In this document: positions 32,898 to 42,016 of the stretch, in pieces
Position numbering within the stretch: the first letter of the stretch is position 1
How the letters are laid out: each line of letters opens with the position of its first letter
Made by a program: the position numbers and the translations under genes
Notes under the pieces: generated by a model
Database searches by the model: none
What the model was told of the DNA's origin: nothing
What the model saw: only the letters and a program-made list of their open reading frames with translations
Assembly (NCBI GenBank): GCA_016217595.1
Contig: JACRHS010000005.1
Span: 62,001-126,000, forward strand
Direction: 5' to 3'
DNA from: Opitutia bacterium
Lineage (GTDB): Bacteria > Verrucomicrobiota > Verrucomicrobiia > Opitutales > Opitutaceae
DNA: 64,000 bases

Positions 32898-34703
32898 ATG
32901 TCTTCGCTCTCATTCAAGCGCCCGATAAGGCCGTTCAGGCTTTCTCTGATTATAGCGACAATCGCTGTCGTGGGTTTCATGCTGCTATTGGTAGCTTGGG
33001 CTATTCTTGATGGTCTTCAAAAGCCAGAAACTTGGGCGGCGCGAATTAAGCGGTGCAATGAGGAGTGGGGTCTCTGGCTTAACGTGTATTCTCTAGCAGT
33101 CGGCGTGGTTATTTCCCTGATTTTATATCTAAACGACAAAACTAATCCGTTTGGTGAGGACGAACGACTCCGCGAAGAACAAAAACAGCGGATGAAAATA
33201 CTTAGCCATTTTTCTCCTACAGCACTGGAGAAAACCGTGGCGCTCTATAGCAACCGTTCGATCTATGACGCGATCCTTGGGACTCTTGAAAGGCTTGATC
33301 GCAGAAAGGGCTCCGCAAGTCCAGGTGTAAAGACAAAGATTGATGTGTGCTTACTGCTTTGCACTCCAGCGCTAGATTATCGGGTTCCCCGACCGCTCAA
33401 ATGGGGAATCGAATTCATCTCGAAGGTTAACAATATAGCAGTCTGTGAAAATGTGCATTTGGAGGTCTGCCATCTTCCAATTGAACCGACACTTGGATTT
33501 AATCCGATGGAAGATTTTCTATCGGTATTAGCGAAGTTTTGCTCTAGCGGCGATGGCAGTGACTTCAATGCACTGCATAATGAACTCGTAGATCAGACGA
33601 AGCTTATTGCCCAGATGCTCACTAGCTTGGCATCTCAATACCAGAATCGGATTAAGATTCATCCCCCCATGTTCAACATCCCATTCCAGATTGTGTTGGT
33701 GCGGGGTGATGCTCAGTGCGAGGTGATCGTATCGTTTGCAGGACGTGAAATTCTAGAGCGCGGGGATGCTGATCCGCGGGGCTTTTTTAGTTCAGATCCA
33801 TTCGTTGTTGAGACCTTCCATCATATCTACACCGACTATGTAAAGCAGGGTGGGCGCCTAGCTTTTATCCCTCGTCATACTGCCGCCATCATCGAAAAGC
33901 ACAAAAAACAACCGGCGCATGAGGTGATTAACTATCTTAACCTCATTCCATCCTTGCGCGTGGGCGACGGTTGCTTCTCTCCGGCCATTGCAAATTCATC
34001 GAAGTTTACTTGCTGGGCGCTGACGAAGATATTGAACGGCAGAGATGAATCCATTTTGGACATCGGTGCCGGAACGGGTGTCCTAGCGCTTGTTGCACAA
34101 GACACTGTTAAGAAGCTCGGCGTGAAAGCCAGGATAGTCGCGGTAGAAAGCGACGAGAAATCTTTCCACACCCTACAAATGAACTGCCCAAGTGGGTGCG
34201 GTATTGACGTAAAACATTGGGCGTTAGCCTCAAAGTCCGTTGATTCCACAAAACGATGTGGAGTGTTTCTCGATCGCAGCCAGGGTGATCGTGAGGTCAC
34301 GAAGAACGAGGTTGGCCAATTCAAAGTGATCATTGCCGACCTGCCGTTCGTTGATGCCCGCGGTGACTCTGCACGAGATCAGCGTTTTTTTGATCCTAGT
34401 CATCAGGCCCACCGAAACCTCTTTGAGGCGGTCGCCAACACTCAGTGGTTAGCCGCAGGAGGTAAACTGATAACGGCATTTTCCTCTCTTGGCGGCCCTG
34501 ACGATGTCTATGCTTTCGAGCGCCTGATCAACGAGAGCGGCCTACAGATCATTCAACGTTTAGACTTTCATGAATCCAACTATCTTTGGATTGTTCACGT
34601 AATTGTAAGGAAGGAGGAATTTCAGAGCCACGACTACTGGTGGGATATGCTTAACGCCCGAACGATTCGGGCCGTCACCACGGACTTCCAATCTGTGCTG
34701 TAG
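32898..34703 (+). CDS. membrane-anchored protein with C-terminal SAM-dependent methyltransferase domain
   Basis: 601 residues, not matched to a named family. Two membrane spans at about 16-38 (SLIIATIAVVGFMLLLVAWA) and 60-78 (LWLNVYSLAVGVVISLILYL) put the remainder in the cytoplasm. Residues about 105-350 form a central domain ending SSDPFVVETFHHIYTDYV, loosely like phospholipase-D/effector-type sensory modules. From about 375 a class-I methyltransferase begins: motif I ILDIGAGTG at 386-394, an acidic strand end at VAVESDEKS, and motif IV ADLPF with Asp481-Phe484 in place of the (N/D)PP(Y/F) of N- and release-factor methylases. It follows the binding-protein gene by 21 bases and shares its low GC, so it belongs to the ABC unit. 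Substrate unknown. Confidence 0.7.
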   Translation: MSSLSFKRPIRPFRLSLIIATIAVVGFMLLLVAWAILDGLQKPETWAARIKRCNEEWGLWLNVYSLAVGVVISLILYLNDKTNPFGEDERLREEQKQRMKILSHFSPTALEKTVALYSNRSIYDAILGTLERLDRRKGSASPGVKTKIDVCLLLCTPALDYRVPRPLKWGIEFISKVNNIAVCENVHLEVCHLPIEPTLGFNPMEDFLSVLAKFCSSGDGSDFNALHNELVDQTKLIAQMLTSLASQYQNRIKIHPPMFNIPFQIVLVRGDAQCEVIVSFAGREILERGDADPRGFFSSDPFVVETFHHIYTDYVKQGGRLAFIPRHTAAIIEKHKKQPAHEVINYLNLIPSLRVGDGCFSPAIANSSKFTCWALTKILNGRDESILDIGAGTGVLALVAQDTVKKLGVKARIVAVESDEKSFHTLQMNCPSGCGIDVKHWALASKSVDSTKRCGVFLDRSQGDREVTKNEVGQFKVIIADLPFVDARGDSARDQRFFDPSHQAHRNLFEAVANTQWLAAGGKLITAFSSLGGPDDVYAFERLINESGLQIIQRLDFHESNYLWIVHVIVRKEEFQSHDYWWDMLNARTIRAVTTDFQSVL

Positions 34704-34962
34704 CCAAGCCTCCTCCTTTCTCTGGCGATCCCTGGATCATTTGGGCACCAGCGAGTTGCCGTAGATGGAAATCAAGCAGGACAGGGAGGGGATTAGGCGC
34801 AGGGGGCCTGGCCGAGCATTGTTGAGCCGCTGGTTTCTGGCTGGGGCTATATGCGCGCAGATTTGGTTTTGTCTCCACCGCACAGACGCGCGGAAATTCA
34901 GACATCAATCACTCGGCCCGCCCTGTTGTTTCCCTCAAAAACGACGAACGCGTTTTACTGGT
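34704..34962. other. right border of the atypical island
   Basis: No gene. Contains the motif ccgagcattgttg (34812-34824), the inverted form of the caacaatactcgg copy at 29902, so the two bracket the ABC/methyltransferase unit. Base composition returns to high GC across this stretch. Confidence 0.5.
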
Positions 34963-35350
34963 TCAAGCATGCCCGGCCAATCGACGCAGTAACGTGGCCA
35001 ACTCGGGCTTGCCCATCCGCCGCTCGGCCATCGCGATCATCGCCGCGTAAAGTTCGTCTGTGTGCCACGGCACCGTCTCCCCGTTGAGCCGCAGGAAGGT
35101 GAGCGCTGCCGCGATGCCAGTGCGTTTATTGCCGTCGAGGAAGGCTTGCGCCTCGGCCAAGTGAAATGCGTAGGCCGCGGCCATATCGAAGAGATCGCCT
35201 TGCGCGTAAATCCAAACGTTTAGCGGCTGCATCACCGCGCTCTCGCAGGCGGCGGCATCGCGCACTCCGTCCTGACCGCCGTGCTGCGCCAAGGCGAGCC
35301 GATGCAAGGTCTCGACCTTGTGCCACCGAAAGAAAGACCGGCTCGCTCAT
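34963..35350 (-). pseudogene. doc: Doc/Fic-type toxin, frameshifted near the 5' end
   Basis: A death-on-curing (Doc) family toxin, which inactivates EF-Tu or other targets by phosphorylation/AMPylation. The core is clear: AFHLAEAQAFLDGNKRTGIAAALTF with the Fic-type loop DGNKRTG, although the usual leading His is Gln in this clade (QAFLDGNKR). The natural start overlaps the antitoxin stop (ATGA at 35347-35350) and reads MSEPVFLSVAQ. The homologous continuation VETLHRLALAQHGG lies in the next frame, so one extra base is present near 35325-35330. Removing one G from the aagg there restores a 128-residue Doc protein. Either a real inactivating mutation or a sequencing error; internal initiation near 35307 would give an N-truncated form. 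Confidence 0.75.
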
Positions 35351-35541
35351 TGGGCGAGTTTGCGCAGCAAATCGGTGTGCTCGCCCAAAACCCACTGGGC
35401 CGCTTGGGCGAAAGTCTTTTCGTCAGCATGGCGCACACCCGGCGGCTGCGCCGCCTCGATCTCGCGGATGAAGCCAACAACCTTGGCGCGCTCCTCGGGC
35501 GACATCGTCTTGATTTGGTCGATGACTTCGATCGCGGTCAT
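35347..35541 (-). CDS. small antitoxin of the Doc pair
   Basis: 64 residues. Length, position and coupling fit an antitoxin: it precedes the Doc gene with a four-base ATGA overlap. The sequence is helical (VIDQIKTMSPEERAKVVGFI) with a C-terminal tail FAQAAQWVLGEHTDLLRKL suited to wrapping the toxin. It resembles short Phd-like or prevent-host-death-associated antitoxins lacking a long DNA-binding head. If the toxin is truly frameshifted, this is a leftover or solitary antitoxin. Confidence 0.65.
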   Translation of the reverse strand: MTAIEVIDQIKTMSPEERAKVVGFIREIEAAQPPGVRHADEKTFAQAAQWVLGEHTDLLRKLAQ

Positions 35542-35652
35542 AACGCCCCTACCCTAGCCTTTGATTCCGGCTCCACTAGCTCGGCGTCTTCCTTGGTTTC
35601 TTCGTCCGCCGACACGTCCGCGCGCTCCGCGTCGGGCGTTCCAACAGCAAAA

Positions 35653-35680
35653 AGCCACGCTCCGTTTTGGGAGCGCGGCT
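35653..35680 (-). terminator. rho-independent terminator of the MFS gene
   Basis: Stem arms 35653-35663 and 35670-35680 (ggagcgcggct on the plus strand) pair with one mismatch around a six-base loop. On the minus strand it ends in a ttttt run. It lies 26 bases past the MFS stop codon. The stem is almost the same sequence as the terminator at 27184. Confidence 0.85.
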
Positions 35681-35705
35681 TTGGGTTTATAAAAAACGAG
35701 CGGGC

Positions 35706-36923
35706 TTACGCGGCCTTCGGGTGCTCCTTCTTCACGGTGATGAGCAGCACGAGGAAGATCACCGCGAGCAACACGGGCATCGCGGCAACCTTGCCCAGCG
35801 TTTCCAAACCGGCGGCGGCCTGGATGTCCGCGGAGGCCTTGGCCAGATCCGCTCCGGCCGGCATCCGGGCGGCGATGCCCTTGTCGTAAAAGTGGCCGAT
35901 CAGCGGCACCATCTGCCCTGCGCTGAGCATGCCGGCGCCACCCATGATCGCGAGACCGAGCGCGCCGGTGGCGGGGAAGCGTTCGTTGACGAAGCCGAGC
36001 ATCGTGGGCCAGAAGAAGCACACGCCGAAGGCGAAGATCGTGGCGGCGACAAACAGCATCGAGCCGCTCATCCGGCTCATCGCGAACAGGCCGAGCGCGC
36101 TGAGGATCGCGCTCATCAGCAGCATGCCCAACGGCGAGAGCTTGTGCACAAACACGCCGGCAAACTGGCGGCCGACGGCCATGAGGCCCGTGATCCACAC
36201 CAGCACGAGCAGGCCGGACACGCCGGCGTTGGAGAGAATGGCCGGCACCCACTGCTGCGGCCCGAGCTCCGTCGCGGCGGTCATGAACATGCAGACGACC
36301 ATCAGCAGGAAGAGCGGATTCAAGCAGGCGAGGAACATCCCCTTGGTCGAGATGCCCTGCTGCACGCGCTCGGTCTTGGGGAACATCTGCCCGAAGAACA
36401 TGAGCCCGTAGATCGCCAGCGGCACCAGCAGGCAGCCAAACTGCACGCGCCAGCCGAGGCCGAGTTTGCCGAGGGCAAAGGCCAGCAGACCGCCGATCAC
36501 GATGCCGCCGGGGAACCAGACGTGAAACCGGTTCAACATCGTCGTCTTATTGTCTGGATACAGCGTGGCGATGAGCGGATTGCAGGCCGCCTCCACCGAG
36601 CCGTTGGCGATGCCGAAGAGCAGCGTGCCGAGATAAAGGCTCCAGTAGTTCCAGGAAAAGATGGTCAGCAAAATGCCGGCGAGATGCCCCACGAAGGCCA
36701 GTCCGGCAATGCGGCCCAGGCCCAACGCGTCACACAGCGGTCCGCCAAACACCATGGCGAGGGTGAAGCCCCAGAAGGCGGTGCCGCTGATCCAGCCCAC
36801 CTGTTCGTTGGTTAAATTGAACTCGGCAGTCCAGGCGCCCATGGCGCCGCCGCGGAGTGCAAAGCTCATGGCTGTGACAATCAAGGCGACGCAACTCGCC
36901 GTGAAGAGACGTGATGGTTTCAT
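35706..36923 (-). CDS. MFS transporter, sugar-porter-like
   Basis: 405 residues with about twelve membrane spans. Major-facilitator fold of the FucP/sugar-type group: first-half motif FGGPLCDALGLGRIAGLAFVGHLAG after TM2 and TM5 region FHVWFPGGIVIGGLLAFALGKLG, which is common in fucose/glucose/hexose permeases. TM7 onward repeats the pattern (LGPQQWVPAILSNAGVSGLL). A proton- or sodium-coupled uptake role for a monosaccharide or related compound is likely. It is the last gene of a minus-strand run that begins with the oxidoreductase cluster and is closed by an intrinsic terminator. Confidence 0.85.
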   Translation of the reverse strand: MKPSRLFTASCVALIVTAMSFALRGGAMGAWTAEFNLTNEQVGWISGTAFWGFTLAMVFGGPLCDALGLGRIAGLAFVGHLAGILLTIFSWNYWSLYLGTLLFGIANGSVEAACNPLIATLYPDNKTTMLNRFHVWFPGGIVIGGLLAFALGKLGLGWRVQFGCLLVPLAIYGLMFFGQMFPKTERVQQGISTKGMFLACLNPLFLLMVVCMFMTAATELGPQQWVPAILSNAGVSGLLVLVWITGLMAVGRQFAGVFVHKLSPLGMLLMSAILSALGLFAMSRMSGSMLFVAATIFAFGVCFFWPTMLGFVNERFPATGALGLAIMGGAGMLSAGQMVPLIGHFYDKGIAARMPAGADLAKASADIQAAAGLETLGKVAAMPVLLAVIFLVLLITVKKEHPKAA

Positions 36924-36939
36924 AGGGAGTATCGATGGG

Positions 36940-37827
36940 TTAACGTGGCGCAGAAGAAAGGAACTGGGCCGCCGCGCCGAGAAAAATCAGAGGGACCACC
37001 GGCTCGGGCGCGGTCTGCAACACCGCGCCGACGCCGGGGCGCAACCGGCAGACTTCGGCGATTTCCTCCGCCGTCAGGCTCATCCACGCCGTGGAGAGCG
37101 CGTCAGCCTCGGCCGCGTTGGCCGCGAGCGCCCAGGTGCGGAAAAAATTCTGCGCCGGCCGGCCGGTCAACGGGTCGAGGATGTGCTGGCCTTGCACTGT
37201 CGTGCCCGAGCTGCCGATGGCGCGGTTGATCAGGCACAGCCGTTGCGGCGGAGTCGCGTCACCGACCGTGACCGCCCAGCCCTGGCCGGCCGCGGGCGCA
37301 TCGAGCGCCAGGATGGAGCTGCCGCCGCTCACCAGCAACGCGCGCGGGACTTCCCATTCGCGCAACACGTCCGCCATCCGGTCCAGCGCGAAACCCTTGC
37401 CGATCGCCCCGAGGTCCAGCGCGACCGCGCCGCCCTCGACCAGCACCGCCTGCGTTGCAGGATCGAGCACGAGGCGGCCGCGCGGCTCGTCGGGCGCGGC
37501 GTCGGGCGCTTTGCCGCGCAGGCGGTCCATCGCGCGCCCGAGCGTGGCGTCGAACGCACCGCCGGTCAGCACGTGCATTTCCAGCGCCTGCCGCAGACAG
37601 GCAAACGTGTCTTCGCTCACGCGCATCGCCTCGCCCGGCGGCAACCGGTTGAGACAGGAAATCTCGCTGGTTTCGTCGTAACGACTGAGCAGGCCCTCGA
37701 TCCGGTCGGCCGCCGCGAAACTCGCCTGCGCCGCCTGCCGCGCGTAGGTCGCATCGCCGCCGGCCACGCGCACCTCGAAGTGCGTCGCCATCGCGTTGTG
37801 CCGGAAAACGTGCAGCGGCGGCTTCAT
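36940..37827 (-). CDS. apbE: FAD:protein FMN transferase
   Basis: 295 residues of the ApbE family, which covalently attaches FMN to Thr/Ser of flavoproteins such as Rnf/Nqr subunits, using FAD. Features: AMATHFEVRVAGGDATYA at the N-terminus, SRYDETSEISCLNR, GGAFDATLGRAMDRLRG, VALDLGAIGKGFALDRM, LLVSGGSSILAL, and HILDPLTGRPAQNFFRTWALA with the metal-binding Asp. It has no obvious signal peptide, unlike many homologues. It overlaps the upstream Agl23-like gene by four bases (ATGA). No flavinylation target gene is adjacent. Confidence 0.9.
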   Translation of the reverse strand: MKPPLHVFRHNAMATHFEVRVAGGDATYARQAAQASFAAADRIEGLLSRYDETSEISCLNRLPPGEAMRVSEDTFACLRQALEMHVLTGGAFDATLGRAMDRLRGKAPDAAPDEPRGRLVLDPATQAVLVEGGAVALDLGAIGKGFALDRMADVLREWEVPRALLVSGGSSILALDAPAAGQGWAVTVGDATPPQRLCLINRAIGSSGTTVQGQHILDPLTGRPAQNFFRTWALAANAAEADALSTAWMSLTAEEIAEVCRLRPGVGAVLQTAPEPVVPLIFLGAAAQFLSSAPR

Positions 37828-39320
37828 GGCACAGTGCCCGGCGGTTGCCGCAGAAAGACGACGACCAGCACTTCCGGCCGCAGTCCGAAAAATTGTTGCG
37901 ACCAGCCCGGCCCGAGCCGTCGCGCCACCGTTTCCGCGAGCGCCGGCGTGCTGATCACCACCGGCGCGGAAAGTTCTAGCGGCGGCGTGGACCAGTAGCC
38001 CACGCTGGAGAAATGCCGCAGATACCACGGCAGCGGCCAATAATCGTCGCCCACCACCTGCACCACCGTCTGCCAGCCTTCCGGCCGCGTCAGCGCGAAC
38101 TGCTCCACCCGCGCCTGCAAATGCTCGATGTCGGGCACGGTGGGCGAATAAGCGAGCGGGTTGCTCGGCTCGGCCGGGAAACGGAAGCACAGCCGCTGTG
38201 TCTCCCGCGCGAGCGCCAGCGTCACCAACGCCAGCAGTCCGACCGTGATCGCCCGCCGCCCGCGCTCCGGCAAGGCCGCACACGCCGCTTGAAAGCCGAT
38301 GCCGCCGAGCACCGCGCACGGCGCGAAAAAGTTGAGCGCAAGCCACGGCGTCTTGTACGGGATGGCGGAATAGATCGCGAGATGGGCGCCGGTGAACAGC
38401 AGCCAGAAAATACCCATCGGCGCCGTGCGGCGCTGCCGCCACGCCGCGACTGCGCCGACCACGGCGAAGGGCGCGAGCGTCCAGCCAAACCACGGCAGAC
38501 TGCGCAGATTCGGTTGCAGCCACCAACCGAGATAAGTGAACCACGGCTTCTCGTGGCCCTCGCCCCGGGCGCGCCCGACAAAGCGCAACATCGCACGCGC
38601 CGCGTCGATCAATCCCTCCGGGTGTCGCCCGAACGAACTGAACAGCAGCGCCGCCGTGAAGAGCGCCAGCACCAGCGCCAGCAGCACATCGCGCGGCCAG
38701 CGTTGCGGCAGCGCGGCACTGGTGGGCCGCGCCAGCCACCAGGTGCCGACGAGGGCGGCGAAGCCGGCGAGTCCGGTGATTGCCACGGTCTCCTTGGTCG
38801 CCGGCATGAGCCCGGCGCAGACACCGGCCAGAATCGCCCAGCCTGTGTGCGGCGACCGGAGGTAACGCCAGACCGACGCGATCAGCAGAAACGTGAGCAG
38901 TACGAAGATCGTTTCGTGAATCCAATAGCGACCGTAGTAGACGAACGGCGCGGCGAACCCGAGCCAGAGCGCGGTCGCGAACAGCGGGAGCGCGGCATCG
39001 TCGGATGCCGCCGGGGTGTTGGGCGGCGGGGTTCGGCGACCCCGCCCTACAGGAGAAGTGCCAGCGAACAAGGGCAGTGCCAGCAACAACGCCGTGCCGA
39101 AAATCGCCGGGACCAGGCGCACAAGCCACGGCTCCAACTCGGCGAGGCGCGTGACGCCAAAAGCGCGGACGAGCGGATACGACGCGAAGTAGAGCACCGG
39201 ACCGTGGCGGTCCTGTGGATCGTAGCGATACGTCTCGCCCTCCAGCATGGCGCCGAGGAGACAGCCGTTGACCGCCTCGTCGGTGTGCATCGGCCGCTCG
39301 CCGGCATCGAACAGCCGCAA
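37824..39320 (-). CDS. Agl23-like (TIGR03663-type) polytopic membrane protein, glycosyltransferase-39-like fold
   Basis: About 498 residues, many membrane spans. N-terminal motif RPMHTDEAVNG with the acidic pair typical of GT-C/PMT-like enzymes; then PVLYFASYPLVRAFG, YYGRYWIHETIFVLLTFLL and a long hydrophobic core; soluble C-terminal part with VVQVVGDDYWPLPWYLRHF, as in the TIGR03663 'flippase activity-associated protein Agl23' family. The start is uncertain: the frame shown opens with TTG, but the hydrophobic lead FLWIAAAVLLAAAFALRLF continues upstream into the end of the preceding gene without an ATG. A dispersed repeat lies in frame at 39023-39050 and encodes VGRGRRTPPP. Function not known. 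Confidence 0.7.
   Translation of the reverse strand: MRLFDAGERPMHTDEAVNGCLLGAMLEGETYRYDPQDRHGPVLYFASYPLVRAFGVTRLAELEPWLVRLVPAIFGTALLLALPLFAGTSPVGRGRRTPPPNTPAASDDAALPLFATALWLGFAAPFVYYGRYWIHETIFVLLTFLLIASVWRYLRSPHTGWAILAGVCAGLMPATKETVAITGLAGFAALVGTWWLARPTSAALPQRWPRDVLLALVLALFTAALLFSSFGRHPEGLIDAARAMLRFVGRARGEGHEKPWFTYLGWWLQPNLRSLPWFGWTLAPFAVVGAVAAWRQRRTAPMGIFWLLFTGAHLAIYSAIPYKTPWLALNFFAPCAVLGGIGFQAACAALPERGRRAITVGLLALVTLALARETQRLCFRFPAEPSNPLAYSPTVPDIEHLQARVEQFALTRPEGWQTVVQVVGDDYWPLPWYLRHFSSVGYWSTPPLELSAPVVISTPALAETVARRLGPGWSQQFFGLRPEVLVVVFLRQPPGTVP
39023..39050. repeat. dispersed repeat inside a coding region
   Basis: 28 bases starting gcggcggggttcggcgacc. It is the same as an intergenic copy at 52546-52573 except for one base. 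Here it sits in frame within the Agl23-like gene and encodes a Gly-Arg-Pro-rich insertion between two membrane segments. Confidence 0.7.
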
Positions 39321-39372
39321 AGCAAAAGCGGCGGCCAGCAGAACGGCCGCCGCGATCCAAAGAAAACTGTGT

Positions 39373-40053
39373 TTACGGCATTCCGTAGACTTCGACCTCG
39401 ATGTAATGATTCATCTCCGAGGTGGTGTTACCGTTGCTGTAGAGCCGCACGTAACGTGCTTTGGTGCCCTTCGCGTCGATAATCCGACCCTCGTTGGTTT
39501 CGATGTACGTCAGCTCTTTGCCCTTGCCGAGGCCGTTCGCATTCTGGTCGTCGTTGTTGAAGACCGTCTGCACGTCCTTCTTGAAGTCGGGATCGTCAGA
39601 GAGCTGCACGACGACGGCCTTGTACACGCGCGCCTGCGAGTGGTAGTGCCAGACCACCACGGCATACAGCGTTGCAGACTGACCGAGGTCGATCTGCACC
39701 CACTGCTGGCCCTTGCCGAGTTCGACGAAGTTGCCCTCGTCGCCCGACTTCTCGCCGTCGGTGATCAAGGGAAGATCGCCGAGCACCGGCTCCATGTCGC
39801 TGCTCGTGACTTTTTTGTTGAGCGCGAGATTTTTCACGCCGGCCGGCACCATGAAGTCGGGCCGTTTGCCCACGCGAGTCGGCTCCAGATTGGAGAGCTT
39901 CACCGGCACGGGCGTGCCCACGAACATCGGCCGGGGCAGATCCAGCTTCAGCGGGACTTTGTCCTGGGCCAGACCGGTCGCCGCCAGGGCGAGGGTGAGC
40001 AACGCGGCGGCCGCGGCGGCCACCCGGGATTGGGAGATGTAGTTGGTTTTCAT
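39373..40053 (-). CDS. secreted discoidin (F5/8 type C)-like protein
   Basis: 226 residues. The signal peptide is RVAAAAAALLTLALAATGLAQ. After a Pro-rich linker, a beta-sandwich domain of about 150 residues shows the discoidin pattern: LALNKKVTSSD, GQQWVQIDLGQSATLYAVVVWHY, YVRLYSNGNTTSEMNHYIEVEVYG. Such domains bind carbohydrates or cell surfaces. It follows the Tat-type oxidoreductase gene by 20 bases, so it probably belongs to the same operon and helps hold substrate in the periplasm or at the surface (inference). Confidence 0.75.
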   Translation of the reverse strand: MKTNYISQSRVAAAAAALLTLALAATGLAQDKVPLKLDLPRPMFVGTPVPVKLSNLEPTRVGKRPDFMVPAGVKNLALNKKVTSSDMEPVLGDLPLITDGEKSGDEGNFVELGKGQQWVQIDLGQSATLYAVVVWHYHSQARVYKAVVVQLSDDPDFKKDVQTVFNNDDQNANGLGKGKELTYIETNEGRIIDAKGTKARYVRLYSNGNTTSEMNHYIEVEVYGMP

Positions 40054-40073
40054 AGCGGGAATGTAGACAGCGA

Positions 40074-41452
<1,379 letters not shown>

Positions 41453-41456
<4 letters not shown>

Positions 41457-41971
41457 GACCGGGTGATGGCGAAACGGTTGTGCTTTTCGAGTGTCAGCGC
41501 GTAGGCGATCATGACCACGTGAATGGCCAGCCAGGCGATGCCGGCGTCCTGTTTGATCAGGATCAAGCCGACCGTGAGGCCGACGTAGAGCAGCCCCATC
41601 GCAAACAAGCTGACGCGCGTGCACACGCCGAGCAGCACAGTGATGCCGAGGACGATGAGCACCCAGCCCAGCACCGCGTAGAACGGCGTGGTCAGGAACG
41701 CCGGCATGAACGGCTCCTGCGAGAACTTGTCGCGCATCGACTCGGGGATCGCCTGGTAGGCGCTCAACGAGTAAAACTTTTGCTGCACTTCGACGACGGC
41801 GCCGGAGGAATCGGGATTGCCGGCGGCATCGAGCAGCGGTTGCTGCACGGTGCGCGTCCCGGAAAACTTCTCGATGCCGGTGACGAGAGAGCGCACGCCG
41901 AGCCAGGCGCGCAGGGTCAGAAATGCGAGACTGGAGCTCCAGTCCGTACTGTTATTTGTGGGTTCACTCAT
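41453..41971 (-). CDS. DoxX-like membrane protein
   Basis: 172 residues with four predicted membrane segments (AFLTLRAWLGVRSLVTGIEKFSG region, FYAVLGWVLIVLGITVLLGV, LFAMGLLYVGLTVGLILI, IAWLAIHVVMIAYAL). Member of the DoxX/DUF417-type group, often membrane partners of electron-transfer or quinone-linked enzymes. It lies just upstream of, and overlaps, the Tat-exported oxidoreductase gene. It could pass electrons from the reduced cofactor to the membrane quinone pool (inference, not shown by sequence). Confidence 0.7.
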
Positions 41972-42016
41972 GATGGGTGTGTGTGAAGGGGGGGGAGGAA
42001 AGTATGGTGGGAAGTT

